A stretch of DNA of 64,000 nucleotides from Pseudodonghicola xiamenensis DSM 18339 (lineage in GTDB: Bacteria; Pseudomonadota; Alphaproteobacteria; Rhodobacterales; Rhodobacteraceae). The stretch is taken from the NCBI RefSeq assembly GCF_000429365.1, contig NZ_AUBS01000019.1, positions 23,245 through 87,244 on the forward strand, in the 5' to 3' direction. The position numbers and the translations under genes were made by a program. The notes under the pieces are model-generated. The model worked only from the letters and a program-made list of their open reading frames with translations, did no database searches and was not told where the DNA came from. Below, in pieces: positions 8,236 through 19,209 of the stretch (positions within the stretch are counted from its first letter, which is position 1; the number at the start of each line of letters is the position of its first letter).

Positions 8236-9198
8236 ATGCCCGCCGATCCTTCGACCCTCACCGCCGCAGAGCGCGCCAAATATTATCTGTCCGACCTGTT
8301 CCTGCGCGGGGTGATCGGCGCCGCCAAGCTGATCCCCTATCGCTGGCGCATCCCGACGATGGGCTGGCTTGTCAGCCGGGTGGCGCCTCTGGTCGGATGG
8401 ACCGAGCGGATCCGCGACAATCTCAAGCTGGTGATGCCCGATCTGCCCGAGGCAGAGGTTGCACGGCTGTGCCGGGCAGTTCCCAATACCGTGGGCCGCG
8501 CCGCGATCGAGTTCTATTCCGGCGCCGAATTCGCCGAACGGGCCCGTCGCGCCCCTCTCACCGGACCGGGCGTGGCTTATTTCGAGGCCGCCCGCGCCGA
8601 AGGCCGGCCGGTGATCCTGATCACCGGGCATTTCGGCAATTACGATGCGGCCCGCGCCAATCTGTTCGGGCGCGGTCATCCGCTGGGCGCGCTCTACCGG
8701 CGCATGGCCAACCCCTATTTCAACGACCATTACGTCAAGGCGATGTACAGCGTCGGCTCTCCGATGTTCGAACAGGGCCGCCGTGGCATGATGGAAATGG
8801 TGCGCTATCTCAGAGGCGGCGGCACCATCGCCATCGTCAGCGACCTGCACGCCCATGGCGGCGAAAAGCTCGACTTCTTCGGGAAACCCGCCGTCAGTTC
8901 CCTAGTGCCAGCGGAGCTGACGCTGAAATACAACGCCGCCCTGATCCCGGCCTATGCGATCCGTCGTCCCAACGGGCTGGATTTCGACATCGTGATGCAC
9001 GAGCCGATCGCGCATAGCGATCCGGTGACGATGATGCAGCAGGTCAATGACGATCTCGAAGCGCTAGTGCGGACCCATATGGACCAGTGGTTCTGGATCC
9101 ATCGGCGCTGGAAACCCTATATGCCGGAGCTGGAAGACATCGCGGCGACCGAGGGCGGTGAAGCCGAGGACGGAGAAGCGCCAGCAGCCAAGGGCTGA
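8236..9198 (+). CDS. LpxL/HtrB-family lysophospholipid acyltransferase
   Basis: Predicted inner-membrane acyltransferase of the LpxL/LpxM superfamily, which adds secondary acyl chains to lipid A precursors. Of 320 residues, the HX4D catalytic motif is H132-F-G-N-Y-D137, followed by GGTIAIVSDLHAHGGEKLDFFGKPA and the C-terminal WFWIHRRWKP, both characteristic. An N-terminal hydrophobic segment (about residues 22-55) would anchor it. The start chosen gives MPADPSTLTA; longer in-frame starts add an unlikely leader. Whether the acceptor is lipid A or another lipid cannot be told from sequence. The gene converges on the DUF1223 gene with only 10 bases between stops. Confidence 0.87.
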   Translation: MPADPSTLTAAERAKYYLSDLFLRGVIGAAKLIPYRWRIPTMGWLVSRVAPLVGWTERIRDNLKLVMPDLPEAEVARLCRAVPNTVGRAAIEFYSGAEFAERARRAPLTGPGVAYFEAARAEGRPVILITGHFGNYDAARANLFGRGHPLGALYRRMANPYFNDHYVKAMYSVGSPMFEQGRRGMMEMVRYLRGGGTIAIVSDLHAHGGEKLDFFGKPAVSSLVPAELTLKYNAALIPAYAIRRPNGLDFDIVMHEPIAHSDPVTMMQQVNDDLEALVRTHMDQWFWIHRRWKPYMPELEDIAATEGGEAEDGEAPAAKG

Positions 9199-9208
9199 AG
9201 CCGCGCTG

Positions 9209-9925
9209 TCAGCGCGTCACCCGGGCAGCTCCGATGATCGGGCCAAAACCGGCCTGTTGCACCAGCACCGCGCCGGGCCGGTCATCATCCTCCTCCAGCG
9301 GGCTCTGGAAGTTTGCCTCCGAGGTGCCGTCCCACCGGCCCAGAAGCTGCCAGCCGTCGACCACATTGACATAGTCGATGTTCTTGCCCGCGTTCTCCCC
9401 CCGGGCGATCCGCACATGTTCGATCGGAGTATAGCGCACCAGCTGCACGTCATAGGCCCCGGCGACCGTGGCCACCGGCCGCAACCGGACCGCGACACTC
9501 CCCGCCTTTCCACGACGGGCCGAGATCTCCACCTGCTTCGGCCGGCGCAACTGCGCCATGATCAGATCAGCCAGCTCCATCGCATCGGCGCCGACCACAT
9601 CATCCTGCCCCATCACCACGATCTGCGGCGTATAGATCATCCTGCGCCCTGCCGCTCGGGCATAGCCCTTTTGCCGCAGGGTGAAGAAAGGATCGGCGAA
9701 CGTGTCCTTCCAGCCGATATAATCCCAATAATCAACATGCAACGCCAGCGGCAGCACATCCTCGCGCCCGGTCAGCTTCTGCAACAGAAGGTCTGCCGGC
9801 GGACAGGACGAACACCCCTGTGAGGTGAAGAGTTCCACCACCACCGGCCCACCGCTTTCCTGCGCGGATAAAGGCCCTGCGAAAGCCATCCAGGCCACAG
9901 CCAGACTCGCGACGATGCGTTTCAT
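9209..9925 (-). CDS. DUF1223 secreted thioredoxin-like protein
   Basis: A 238-residue exported protein. Signal peptide residues about 1-21 (MKRIVASLAVAWMAFAGPLSAQ). The mature protein starts with a thioredoxin-like beta strand and a CxxC motif, C38-S-S-C41, within VVELFTSQGCSSCPPAD, followed by HVDYWDYIGWKD and a YTPQIVVMG stretch, which are family hallmarks of DUF1223. A periplasmic thiol-redox role is plausible given the fold, but the family has no established substrate. Divergent from acnA across a 231-base region. Confidence 0.87.
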   Translation of the reverse strand: MKRIVASLAVAWMAFAGPLSAQESGGPVVVELFTSQGCSSCPPADLLLQKLTGREDVLPLALHVDYWDYIGWKDTFADPFFTLRQKGYARAAGRRMIYTPQIVVMGQDDVVGADAMELADLIMAQLRRPKQVEISARRGKAGSVAVRLRPVATVAGAYDVQLVRYTPIEHVRIARGENAGKNIDYVNVVDGWQLLGRWDGTSEANFQSPLEEDDDRPGAVLVQQAGFGPIIGAARVTR

Positions 9926-10156
9926 CAGTTCAGCAATTCCCCCTGACGCCGTGTTAAGGTGTAGCCGTCCCGACACGCAACAACCAATCAATGTTTCTTG
10001 AAACCGCCGCGATCCCGGCATGGCAGCGAAAAATTGTGTGCAATGGTATACAAAAACGCCGCAACCGTGATGAACGCTATTGAATGCCGTGGCCGGCTGT
10101 TGCAGAACGCAGCCAGCGAATTCCCCTTTTCCACGACTCTCTGAGGGAGGCCATAC

Positions 10157-12907
<2,751 letters not shown>

Positions 12908-12931
12908 GACCGGCCGGAACTTATCTGAAAG

Positions 12932-12964
12932 AAAGGGCCGTAGCGAAAGCTGCGGCCCTTTTCC
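12932..12964 (+). terminator. Rho-independent terminator after acnA
   Basis: AAAGGGCCGTAGC (12932-12944) and GCTGCGGCCCTTT (12949-12961) form a 13-pair stem with one G-U pair and a GAAA tetraloop, followed by TTTT. Located 24 bases after the acnA stop. Confidence 0.9.
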
Positions 12965-13046
12965 ATTCCCAATTTCCAATTTCTTCTTGCCGAAAATAAA
13001 ATGATCCCTCAGCATTGAATCCTAGCGTAATTTCATCGAGGGTTTC

Positions 13047-13385
13047 ATGGTGACACTTTCAACAGAACAGCAAATGCTGGTCGAACAGCGCCTCAGCAAT
13101 GATAAAAAATCAATGCTGGTTTGCTATCTTCTATGGTTTTTCCTTGGTGGGTTCGGCGCTCACAGATTCTATCTCGGCAAGACTCAAAGCGCTGTCATCA
13201 TGTTGATTATATATATTCTCGGCTGGCTCATGCTTTTCATCTACGTCGGTGCCATTCTTCTTCTCGGGATTGTGGTCTGGCTTATCATCGACGCCTTCAC
13301 CATCCCCGGAATGGTTGAGCAGGATTCACAAAGGCGGCGCGAAACCATCCAGCGGGAAGTTGGCCTCGCCTCTAAGGCAACCTAA
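13047..13385 (+). CDS. TM2 domain-containing membrane protein
   Basis: A 112-residue protein with a TM2 domain: a lead-in helix, then two membrane helices (about residues 22-42 and 47-80) around the conserved FFLGGFGAHRFYLGK segment. Function of bacterial TM2 proteins is unknown. Base composition is clearly more AT-rich than neighbouring genes (codons such as ATA, TTG and AAA are common in the helices), which suggests relatively recent acquisition or relaxed selection. Flanked by the acnA terminator and a 70-bp dispersed repeat. Confidence 0.83.
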   Translation: MVTLSTEQQMLVEQRLSNDKKSMLVCYLLWFFLGGFGAHRFYLGKTQSAVIMLIIYILGWLMLFIYVGAILLLGIVVWLIIDAFTIPGMVEQDSQRRRETIQREVGLASKAT

Positions 13386-13536
13386 CTCCAGACGACAAAA
13401 ATAGAATGCTCCCTCCATCTCACCGGCTTCCAAATCATTTATATCAGGAGCGGCGCACCGGAATTCGGAAAATAACCTGTTTTCCCATCCCGACATCATA
13501 TTCGATCTTCAATCCCCGGCCGATTTTCTCCCGCCC

Positions 13537-13606
13537 CTTCTTCTCGGCGCAAATACGGTCGGGGGTGAATTGGGCCGAAGGCGCAAGAGGGGGCAGATAG
13601 CCCCCT
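13537..13606. repeat. 70-bp dispersed repeat, copy 1
   Basis: Nearly identical (two differences over 70 bases by eye) to 15040-15109 in the same orientation. Each copy ends in a hairpin, AGGGGGC and GCCCCCT around 5 bases, which could act as a transcription stop for genes on either side. The two copies lie beyond the stop codons of the divergent GST and WYL-regulator genes. No reading frame here is credible as a gene. Confidence 0.8.
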
Positions 13607-13619
13607 CCCCGCCTCGAGC

Positions 13620-14243
13620 TCAACGCCCCGCCAGCTCTGCCTGCGCGCGGGTCTCGTGCTCCAGGATCGGCACCGTGCCGACCCGCGCCACCACCCGCGC
13701 CACCCAGTCGCGTACCGCCGGCTGATCGGGGGTGTATTTCGACGCTGCCCATTGGAAGGCCGAGGCCATGATCAGATCGGCGATGGTGAACCGCTCTCCC
13801 AGCAGGAAGGGCGCATCCCCCAGCCCCGCCATGATCTGCGCGCCGATCTCCTCCATACCGCGGAAAGTGGCGGTCATCGCCGGATGCTCTACCCCGGCGA
13901 TGGCACAGAGCAGCGCCGGTTCCACCACGCCACCATAATAGCACATCCAGGACAGGAAGGCACCGCGCCCCGGCTGCCCTGGCGCCACGCCCAGAGGATA
14001 ACCGAAAATCTCGTCGAGATAGAGCATGATGGCGGCGGATTCCCGCACCGCCTCGCCACTGTCGGTGATCAGATAGGGCACCTTGCCCTCGGGATGCGGA
14101 TTGCCCATGTCACGCGCGCCCGATCCGTCCTGGCGCGGGATGGTGACCAGGCGGACATCGACTGCGTCGAGCTTGCCCATCAGCATCAGCTGGGTGATGA
14201 TCCGGGTCGAACGGGTCATCGGCGAATGATAAAGGATCGGCAT
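13620..14243 (-). CDS. Glutathione S-transferase family protein
   Basis: A 207-residue GST: thioredoxin-like N-terminal domain (residues about 1-78, MPILYHSPMTRSTRI with Ser/Thr near the glutathione thiol site, and GKVPYLITD followed by VRESAAIMLYLDE, the glutathione-binding cis-Pro and Glu-Ser region) and an all-helical C-terminal domain (FTIADLIMASAFQW, the N-capping box). Probably conjugates or reduces electrophiles; substrate not predictable. It is divergent from a WYL-domain regulator whose likely operator sits between them, so it is probably that regulator's target. Confidence 0.88.
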   Translation of the reverse strand: MPILYHSPMTRSTRIITQLMLMGKLDAVDVRLVTIPRQDGSGARDMGNPHPEGKVPYLITDSGEAVRESAAIMLYLDEIFGYPLGVAPGQPGRGAFLSWMCYYGGVVEPALLCAIAGVEHPAMTATFRGMEEIGAQIMAGLGDAPFLLGERFTIADLIMASAFQWAASKYTPDQPAVRDWVARVVARVGTVPILEHETRAQAELAGR

Positions 14244-14290
14244 CAAAATCTTCCTTGGCTAGTGTAGATGCCCGCGGTATGGCAGAATCC

Positions 14291-14311
14291 TCCTGACAGA
14301 ATCCGTCAAGA
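14291..14311. promoter_or_regulatory. Probable operator between GST and WYL-regulator genes
   Basis: TCCTGAC and GTCAAGA form an inverted repeat (TC-x-TGAC on each half) with a 7-base centre. Sites of the form TGAC-N-GTCA are usual for YafY-type regulators, and the location between the two start codons fits autoregulation and control of the GST gene. The minus-strand half site also contains TTGACG, which could be part of a -35 element. Confidence 0.55.
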
Positions 14312-14332
14312 GAGATCCGCGATCCTGATCCC

Positions 14333-15031
14333 ATGGCAAAATCCGACCGCCTGTTTCGTCTGCTGCATCTGATCCGGGGCCTCAGCCCGCCGGTCACCGC
14401 GGCGCGTCTGGCCGCGGCGATGGAGGTCTCTGAACGCACCCTCTACCGAGATGTCGAGGCGCTGCGCGCCGCCGGCGCCCGGATCGAAGGCGCGGCGGGC
14501 CTCGGCTATACGATGACCGAAGACCCCGCCCTGCCGCCGCAGACCTTCACCCAGCTCGAGCTCGAGGCGCTGGTGCTCGGTCTGTCCGAGGTCGAGGCGC
14601 GCGGTGATACGGCCCTTGCCGGCGCCGCCAGCGACGCGCTGGTCAAGATCACCGCCACGCTGAACGAACGCCAGCAACGGCAGACGGTTCAGGCAATCAC
14701 CCTGGTGCACCGCTTCGCGCAACCGCCAATGCCGGCGGTCGACATGACCCTGCTGCGCGAGGCGAGCTGGGCCGAGGAGGTTCTGGAAATCACTTATCGC
14801 GACAATCACGGCGCCGAAACACAGCGGCGCATCTATCCACTGGCGCTGGCCTATCTCGACCATGTGGTGATGCTGCTGGGCTGGTGCTGCCTGCGCCAGG
14901 ATTTCCGCCAATTCAAGGTGACCTCGATCCTCACCGCCAGACGCTGCGGTGAAAGCTTCCGCCCCCGCCGGGTGGCACTGCTGCGCGATTTCGTGGACCG
15001 GCTGCGGGCGGGCCGCCAACCGGATGGCTGA
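14333..15031 (+). CDS. YafY-type transcriptional regulator (HTH-11 + WYL domain)
   Basis: A 232-residue regulator. Residues about 6-60 form a winged helix of the HTH-11 type, with VTAARLAAAMEVSERTLYRDVEALRAAG as helix-turn-helix and recognition helix. Residues about 140-215 form the WYL domain (LEITYRDNHGAETQRRIYPLALAYLDHVVMLLGWC) that binds ligands or nucleic acid in this family. Divergent from the GST gene across about 90 bases that hold a matching inverted repeat. Ligand unknown. Confidence 0.88.
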   Translation: MAKSDRLFRLLHLIRGLSPPVTAARLAAAMEVSERTLYRDVEALRAAGARIEGAAGLGYTMTEDPALPPQTFTQLELEALVLGLSEVEARGDTALAGAASDALVKITATLNERQQRQTVQAITLVHRFAQPPMPAVDMTLLREASWAEEVLEITYRDNHGAETQRRIYPLALAYLDHVVMLLGWCCLRQDFRQFKVTSILTARRCGESFRPRRVALLRDFVDRLRAGRQPDG

Positions 15032-15039
15032 CGGCCCTG

Positions 15040-15109
15040 CTTCTTCTCGGCACAAATACGGTCGGGGGTGAATTGGGCCGAAGGCGCAAGAGGGGGCAGA
15101 CAGCCCCCT
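15040..15109. repeat. 70-bp dispersed repeat, copy 2
   Basis: Same orientation and nearly identical to 13537-13606. Begins 9 bases after the WYL-regulator stop codon. Its terminal hairpin AGGGGGC-ACAGACA-type loop-GCCCCCT could end that transcript. Confidence 0.8.
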
Positions 15110-15235
15110 GTCCCTGCCCGTCGCCAGACGAACCGGTGACGGAAGAACACCAGGCCGAATTACGTCCCGCAATCCCCTGAGACGCAGCAGGCCGCGGCTT
15201 GGCGCCGCCCCCTCACCGATGGTCTCCGGCTCCGA

Positions 15236-15787
15236 TCACTCGGCCGCGGCCGATTTCTCCGCCTTCTTCAGCAACGGGCGCAACTTCTCGGCGATCACCC
15301 GCTGGGTGATCGGGCCGGCAAAGCGCATCAGGACGGTGCCCTCGCCATCAATCAGATAGGTCTCGGGCACGCCATAGACCCCCCAATCCAATGCCATCTT
15401 ACCCTCGGGGTCACGGCCCAGCGCGGCATAGGGATCGCCCAACTCGCTGAGGAACTTGACCGCGTTCGAGGTCTCGTCCTTGTAATTCACCCCCAGCACC
15501 TCGATCCCTTCGGCGGCCAGCGCGGTAAGATTCGGATGCTCCACCCGGCAAGGTGCGCACCAACTGGCCCAGAAGTTGACCAGCTTCACCCCCGGCGCCC
15601 TCAGGCGGGCGTCGTCAAAACCGTCGTGGCTGGGAAATTCGCTCAGCAGCACCGGCGGCGCGCTCTGCCCGATCCGGGCCGATGGCAGCGCCTCGGGATC
15701 GTCGCGAAACATGCCGACAGCAGCCAATACCACGAAACCCGCGAAGATCACCGGCGGGATCAACATGATCGGGGAAACCTTAGCCAT
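15236..15787 (-). CDS. ccmG: CcmG/DsbE-type thiol:disulfide oxidoreductase
   Basis: Membrane-anchored periplasmic thioredoxin that keeps the CxxCH cysteines of apocytochrome c reduced before heme attachment. 183 residues with an N-terminal anchor helix (about 8-27) and a thioredoxin fold with W76-C77-A-P-C80 active site, GVNYKDE and the cis-Pro segment GVYGVPETYLID. Start at ATG 15787, overlapping the end of ccmD by 8 bases, so the two are translationally coupled. Last gene of the sec-ccm cluster. Called helX in Rhodobacter capsulatus. Confidence 0.93.
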   Translation of the reverse strand: MAKVSPIMLIPPVIFAGFVVLAAVGMFRDDPEALPSARIGQSAPPVLLSEFPSHDGFDDARLRAPGVKLVNFWASWCAPCRVEHPNLTALAAEGIEVLGVNYKDETSNAVKFLSELGDPYAALGRDPEGKMALDWGVYGVPETYLIDGEGTVLMRFAGPITQRVIAEKLRPLLKKAEKSAAAE

Positions 15788-15938
15788 CGCGGCGCATCCT
15801 TTTCTCAAGCGCGTCCATCTCAGCCCGGACCCTGCGGCCCCGCCAGAGGCTGATCGCCACCAGTCCGATCAGCAGCAGGATCGAGGCGCCATAGGCCGAC
15901 AATACCGTATCGGCGTATTTTCCCAGATCAGGCATCAT
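15780..15938 (-). CDS. ccmD: Heme exporter protein CcmD
   Basis: 52-residue single-helix protein (membrane segment about residues 16-34, followed by an Arg/Lys-rich cytosolic tail ending RMRRDG). CcmD joins the CcmABC complex and is needed for release of heme-loaded CcmE. Identified by size, topology and position between ccmC and ccmG. The start overlaps the ccmC stop as ATGA; a second in-frame ATG three bases on is possible. Confidence 0.88.
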   Translation of the reverse strand: MMPDLGKYADTVLSAYGASILLLIGLVAISLWRGRRVRAEMDALEKRMRRDG

Positions 15939-16687
15939 GCCCCCGCCCTTTCGCGTGCTTCCAGCGCTCGGATTCGGCGGGCACGGATCTCGGTTCCCGT
16001 GCGATAGAAGACCAGCGCGATGAACAGCAGGACGAACCCCGCGATACAGACCAGCAGCGGGATATAGAAGACATCCGCCACATTCTCTTTCTTGTCGAGG
16101 CTGAGCGACGCCCCCTGATGCAACCCCTGGTTCCAGAAGTTCACCGCATAGCGGCTGAGCAGCGCGAAGACCGAGCCGACGAGGCAGAGGACCGAGGTCA
16201 GATCGGCCGCGGTGTCCGGCTCCTCGATCGCCGACCACAGTGCCATATAGCCCAGGTAGAACAGGAACAGGATCAGGAAAGAGGTCAGCCGCGGATCCCA
16301 GGCCCACCAGGTGCCCCACATCGGCTGGCCCCAGATGGCGCCGGTGACCAAGGCGATCACCGTCATGGTGGCGCCGATCGGAGCCGCCGCACGGGCCGCC
16401 AGCGCGCTGACGTGATGGCGCCGGATCAGCCAGATCAGCGACATCACCAGCATCATCAGCCACCCGTTGATAGCCATCAGCGCCGAAGGCACGTGCAGAT
16501 AGATGATCTTGACGGTAGAGCCCTGGCGGTAATCATCGGGGGTGAGGAAGAACCCCCAGATCAGCCCGACGATCAGGCAGGCGCCCGACAGGGCCCAGAG
16601 ACCGGGCAGCATCCGCTCGGTCACCGCCAGAAACTTTCTGGGGTTGGCATAGGACCACAGGCTGTTCAATTTCTCGCTCGCCGCCAT
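15935..16687 (-). CDS. ccmC: Heme exporter protein CcmC
   Basis: Six-helix membrane protein that presents heme to CcmE in the periplasm. 250 residues. Contains the heme-handling WWD signature WGTWWAWD at residues 124-131, and conserved histidines in the flanking periplasmic loops, His65 (IIYLHVPSAL) and one in NFWNQGLHQGAS. Overlaps ccmD at ATGA and follows ccmB after a 47-base gap. Confidence 0.96.
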   Translation of the reverse strand: MAASEKLNSLWSYANPRKFLAVTERMLPGLWALSGACLIVGLIWGFFLTPDDYRQGSTVKIIYLHVPSALMAINGWLMMLVMSLIWLIRRHHVSALAARAAAPIGATMTVIALVTGAIWGQPMWGTWWAWDPRLTSFLILFLFYLGYMALWSAIEEPDTAADLTSVLCLVGSVFALLSRYAVNFWNQGLHQGASLSLDKKENVADVFYIPLLVCIAGFVLLFIALVFYRTGTEIRARRIRALEARERAGA

Positions 16688-16734
16688 GATGCTTCTCTAG
16701 CCCCTCCTCCGGTCCGGCTCAACTCACAACACAT

Positions 16735-17391
16735 TCAGCGCAGATTGACACGTAGCACCGCGGCGCTGGCGAAGGGCAAGAGCGCGATAACCCCGGCGCT
16801 GATGCCCGCCAGCAACAAAAGCGGCGTTGTCAGCTCCATCCCCAAGGCTCCGCGGCGGGCGACCTCTGCCCCGAAGATCAGGCTGGGCACGTAGAGCGGC
16901 AGCACCAGCAACGATAACAACAGCCCGCCGCGTTTCAGCCCCACGGTCAGCGCCGCGCCGAAGGTGCCCAGCACCGACAGCGCCGGAGTACCGAGCGCCA
17001 GCGAGACCAGCAGCCACAGATACCCCTGCGGCGCCAGGTTCAGCAGCACGCCGAGAAGCGGCGCCACCAGCACCAGCGGCAGACCGGTGGTGAGCCAATG
17101 CGCCAGCGCCTTGACGCTCACCACCGCCTCCAGCGGCAGCGGCGCCGTGGCCAGCAGATCGAGCGTGCCATCCTCCCAATCCAGCGCGAAGATGCGGTCG
17201 AGCGAAAGCAGGCAGGCCAGCAGCGCCCCGAGCCAGAGAACCCCCGGCGCGATGGAGGACAGCAGCGCGGTTTCGGGGCCGACACCGAAGGGCACCAGCA
17301 CGGTAACGATCAGGAAGAACGCCAGCCCCAGGCCAAAGCCACCGCCGGCCCGCACCGCCAGCCGCAAATCCCTGAGCAACAGCGCAATCAC
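16735..17391 (-). CDS. ccmB: Heme exporter protein CcmB
   Basis: Six-helix permease subunit of the CcmAB ABC complex; with ATP hydrolysis it drives release of holo-CcmE from CcmC. 218 residues, very hydrophobic throughout. Contains the [24 protein letters not shown] segment typical of CcmB near its coupling region. Starts inside the last codons of ccmA (4-base ATGA overlap). Confidence 0.94.
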   Translation of the reverse strand: MIALLLRDLRLAVRAGGGFGLGLAFFLIVTVLVPFGVGPETALLSSIAPGVLWLGALLACLLSLDRIFALDWEDGTLDLLATAPLPLEAVVSVKALAHWLTTGLPLVLVAPLLGVLLNLAPQGYLWLLVSLALGTPALSVLGTFGAALTVGLKRGGLLLSLLVLPLYVPSLIFGAEVARRGALGMELTTPLLLLAGISAGVIALLPFASAAVLRVNLR

Positions 17392-18008
17392 AGGAAGGCC
17401 TCGTCGAAGTCGTCACTGACGGGGGCGAGCACCGTCTTGAAAGGGGCGAGTTCCAGCACCCCGGCCTCGGACAGGCCCAGGTCGATATGGGTGGCGATCA
17501 ATGCGAGACCGCCCCAGGCCAGATGTGCGCGGACCGCTTCGGCGAAGAGACCCACGGCGTGGGTGTCGAGCGAGACCGTGGGTTCGTCCAGTACCCAGAC
17601 CGACCGCCCGGTGACCAGCAGCCGCGCCAGCCCCAGCCGGCGTTTCTGCCCGGCCGAAAGGCTGCCGGCAGCGCGATGCGCCAAGGCCCCCAGCTCGAAA
17701 GCATCGAGCGCGGAGCCGATATCGCCGGCCCCGAAGACGCGGGCCCAGAAGGTCAGGTTCTCCGAAACGCTCAGTGTCGGTTTCAGCCCGTCGGCATGGG
17801 CGGCATAGGCGACGCGATCCTCCGCCCCCTCGATCCGGCCCGCAACCGGCGGCTGCAACCCGGCAATGGTGCGCAGCAAAGTGGTCTTGCCGATCCCGTT
17901 CGGGCCGCGCAGGATCAGCGCCCCTCCCGGCTCCAGCACGAAGCTGAGGCCAGAGAGCACCGGCAGCCCGCCCCGGGCCACGGTCAGATCGGAGACACGC
18001 AAATCCAT
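17388..18008 (-). CDS. ccmA: Heme exporter ATP-binding protein CcmA
   Basis: 206-residue ABC ATPase of the cytochrome c maturation system. Walker [10 protein letters not shown], signature LSAGQKRR, Walker B VWVLDEPT followed by VSLD, and an H-loop ATHIDLG. The start at 18008 gives [13 protein letters not shown], matching the family; longer upstream frames add Arg-rich sequence with no ribosome binding site. Gene order ccmA-B-C-D-G matches the helABCDX order of Rhodobacter capsulatus. Confidence 0.95.
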   Translation of the reverse strand: MDLRVSDLTVARGGLPVLSGLSFVLEPGGALILRGPNGIGKTTLLRTIAGLQPPVAGRIEGAEDRVAYAAHADGLKPTLSVSENLTFWARVFGAGDIGSALDAFELGALAHRAAGSLSAGQKRRLGLARLLVTGRSVWVLDEPTVSLDTHAVGLFAEAVRAHLAWGGLALIATHIDLGLSEAGVLELAPFKTVLAPVSDDFDEAFL

Positions 18009-18087
18009 AAGCCCCCGCTTACCCGATTGCTCTCTACCGAAAAAGACGCTTTGCGACGGACGACGCCGCAAGATGCAATCGGCAGGA

Positions 18088-18441
18088 TCAGACCGGCAGC
18101 AGCGCCATGGCGACGCGGCGGCCTTCGGACAACAGCACGTTGTAGGTGCGGCAGGCCGCCGGCGAGGCCATGACCTCAACCCCCAACCCGGCCTCTTCCA
18201 GCGCGCTGCGCAGAGCAGTGGGAATATGGCCGATCTCGGCCCCGGTGCCGATAAAGATCACGTCGACCTCGGTCGCCAGCGCCAGCAGCGGCCCGGCATC
18301 CTCGAACCCGTCCCAGGCTGCGGTGCCTCTCGGGCCGGTCAGGACCGCCCCCTGGAACACCTTGCCGCCGATGCGGAAGAACCCCGGCCCATAGCCTTCG
18401 ATCGGGCTCGAGTCGTTATAGACAACTTCAGTGACACGCAT
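18088..18441 (-). CDS. Mth938-like domain (DUF498) protein
   Basis: 117-residue protein of the Mth938/NDUFAF3-like fold. Hallmarks are the [18 protein letters not shown] start, a central [12 protein letters not shown] beta-strand/loop, and the [27 protein letters not shown] end. Its exact role in bacteria is not known; mitochondrial relatives help assemble complex I. A gene of the same size (orf117) lies between secDF and hel genes in Rhodobacter capsulatus, as I recall, so the position is conserved. Confidence 0.86.
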   Translation of the reverse strand: MRVTEVVYNDSSPIEGYGPGFFRIGGKVFQGAVLTGPRGTAAWDGFEDAGPLLALATEVDVIFIGTGAEIGHIPTALRSALEEAGLGVEVMASPAACRTYNVLLSEGRRVAMALLPV

Positions 18442-18456
18442 GTCGGTTCCCCAGAA

Positions 18457-19209
18457 TTAGCCCCAGATCGGCAGCCCGGTCAGGGCAGATCCGGCGATGA
18501 TCGTATAGGCGGCGCCGCGATAGGCCTTTTCAAGGCCGGGGCGGAACATCCGTCCGCCCACCACGTTGCCCGCGAGATTGGGCAGCGCCAGCATCAGCCC
18601 CAGCCAGACCGGCACGCCCCCCAGCAATCCCTGCCAGATCAGAAAGACAAGCAGCAGGGTATCGTAGAGAAACAGATAAGACAGGGTCGAGGCGCGCACA
18701 ACCGGCGCCGGATGCGGGCTCGCCATGTACAGCAGGATCACCGGCGGCCCAGGCAGCCCGGCCGCGCCGCCAAGAAAGCCGGCCATGCCGCCAGTGCCGA
18801 AGATCAGGCCCGGCCCCAGCCGCCCGTGATAACGTAGCCCAGCGATCAGGCAGAACAGCATCCCCAGCGCCAGCAAAGACACGCCATAGCGAAACACCTC
18901 GGGCGCCACCGCCTGCAGCACCCAAAGGCCCAGCGGCAGCCCCAGAAGCGTGGCCGCCAGCATCCGGAGAAGATCGCGCCGGTCGGCGATCCGCAGCGCC
19001 CCGGGCAGGTTCGGCACAGGCCCGAACGCGTCCATCAACGCCACGGTGACGATAGCCCAGACCGGCGGCAGTACCAGCGCCGCCACCGGCATGAACACCA
19101 ATGCAGTGCCAAAGCCCGAAAACCCGCGCACGGTGCCGGCCAGAAAAGCCGCCAGAGCCAGCCAGCCCAACCCCGGCGTCGCCAGGGCCTGGGCCAGAGC
19201 GTCAGGCAT
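18457..19209 (-). CDS. TauE/SafE family transporter
   Basis: 250-residue membrane protein with about seven or eight helices in two related halves, each with the family motif (FLAGTVRGFSGFGTALVF in the first, GTGGMAGFLGGAAGLPGPPVILLYM in the second). The family exports sulfite, sulfoacetate and other organosulfur anions; substrate here is not known. The start codon lies inside the end of secF (8-base overlap), so it is expressed with secDF. Confidence 0.88.
   Translation of the reverse strand: MPDALAQALATPGLGWLALAAFLAGTVRGFSGFGTALVFMPVAALVLPPVWAIVTVALMDAFGPVPNLPGALRIADRRDLLRMLAATLLGLPLGLWVLQAVAPEVFRYGVSLLALGMLFCLIAGLRYHGRLGPGLIFGTGGMAGFLGGAAGLPGPPVILLYMASPHPAPVVRASTLSYLFLYDTLLLVFLIWQGLLGGVPVWLGLMLALPNLAGNVVGGRMFRPGLEKAYRGAAYTIIAGSALTGLPIWG

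Noticed and set aside
10030..10062. TATACA as a -10 element for acnA
   Set aside because: No acceptable -35 at 16-18 bases; the same word occurs elsewhere as part of a repeat-like motif.
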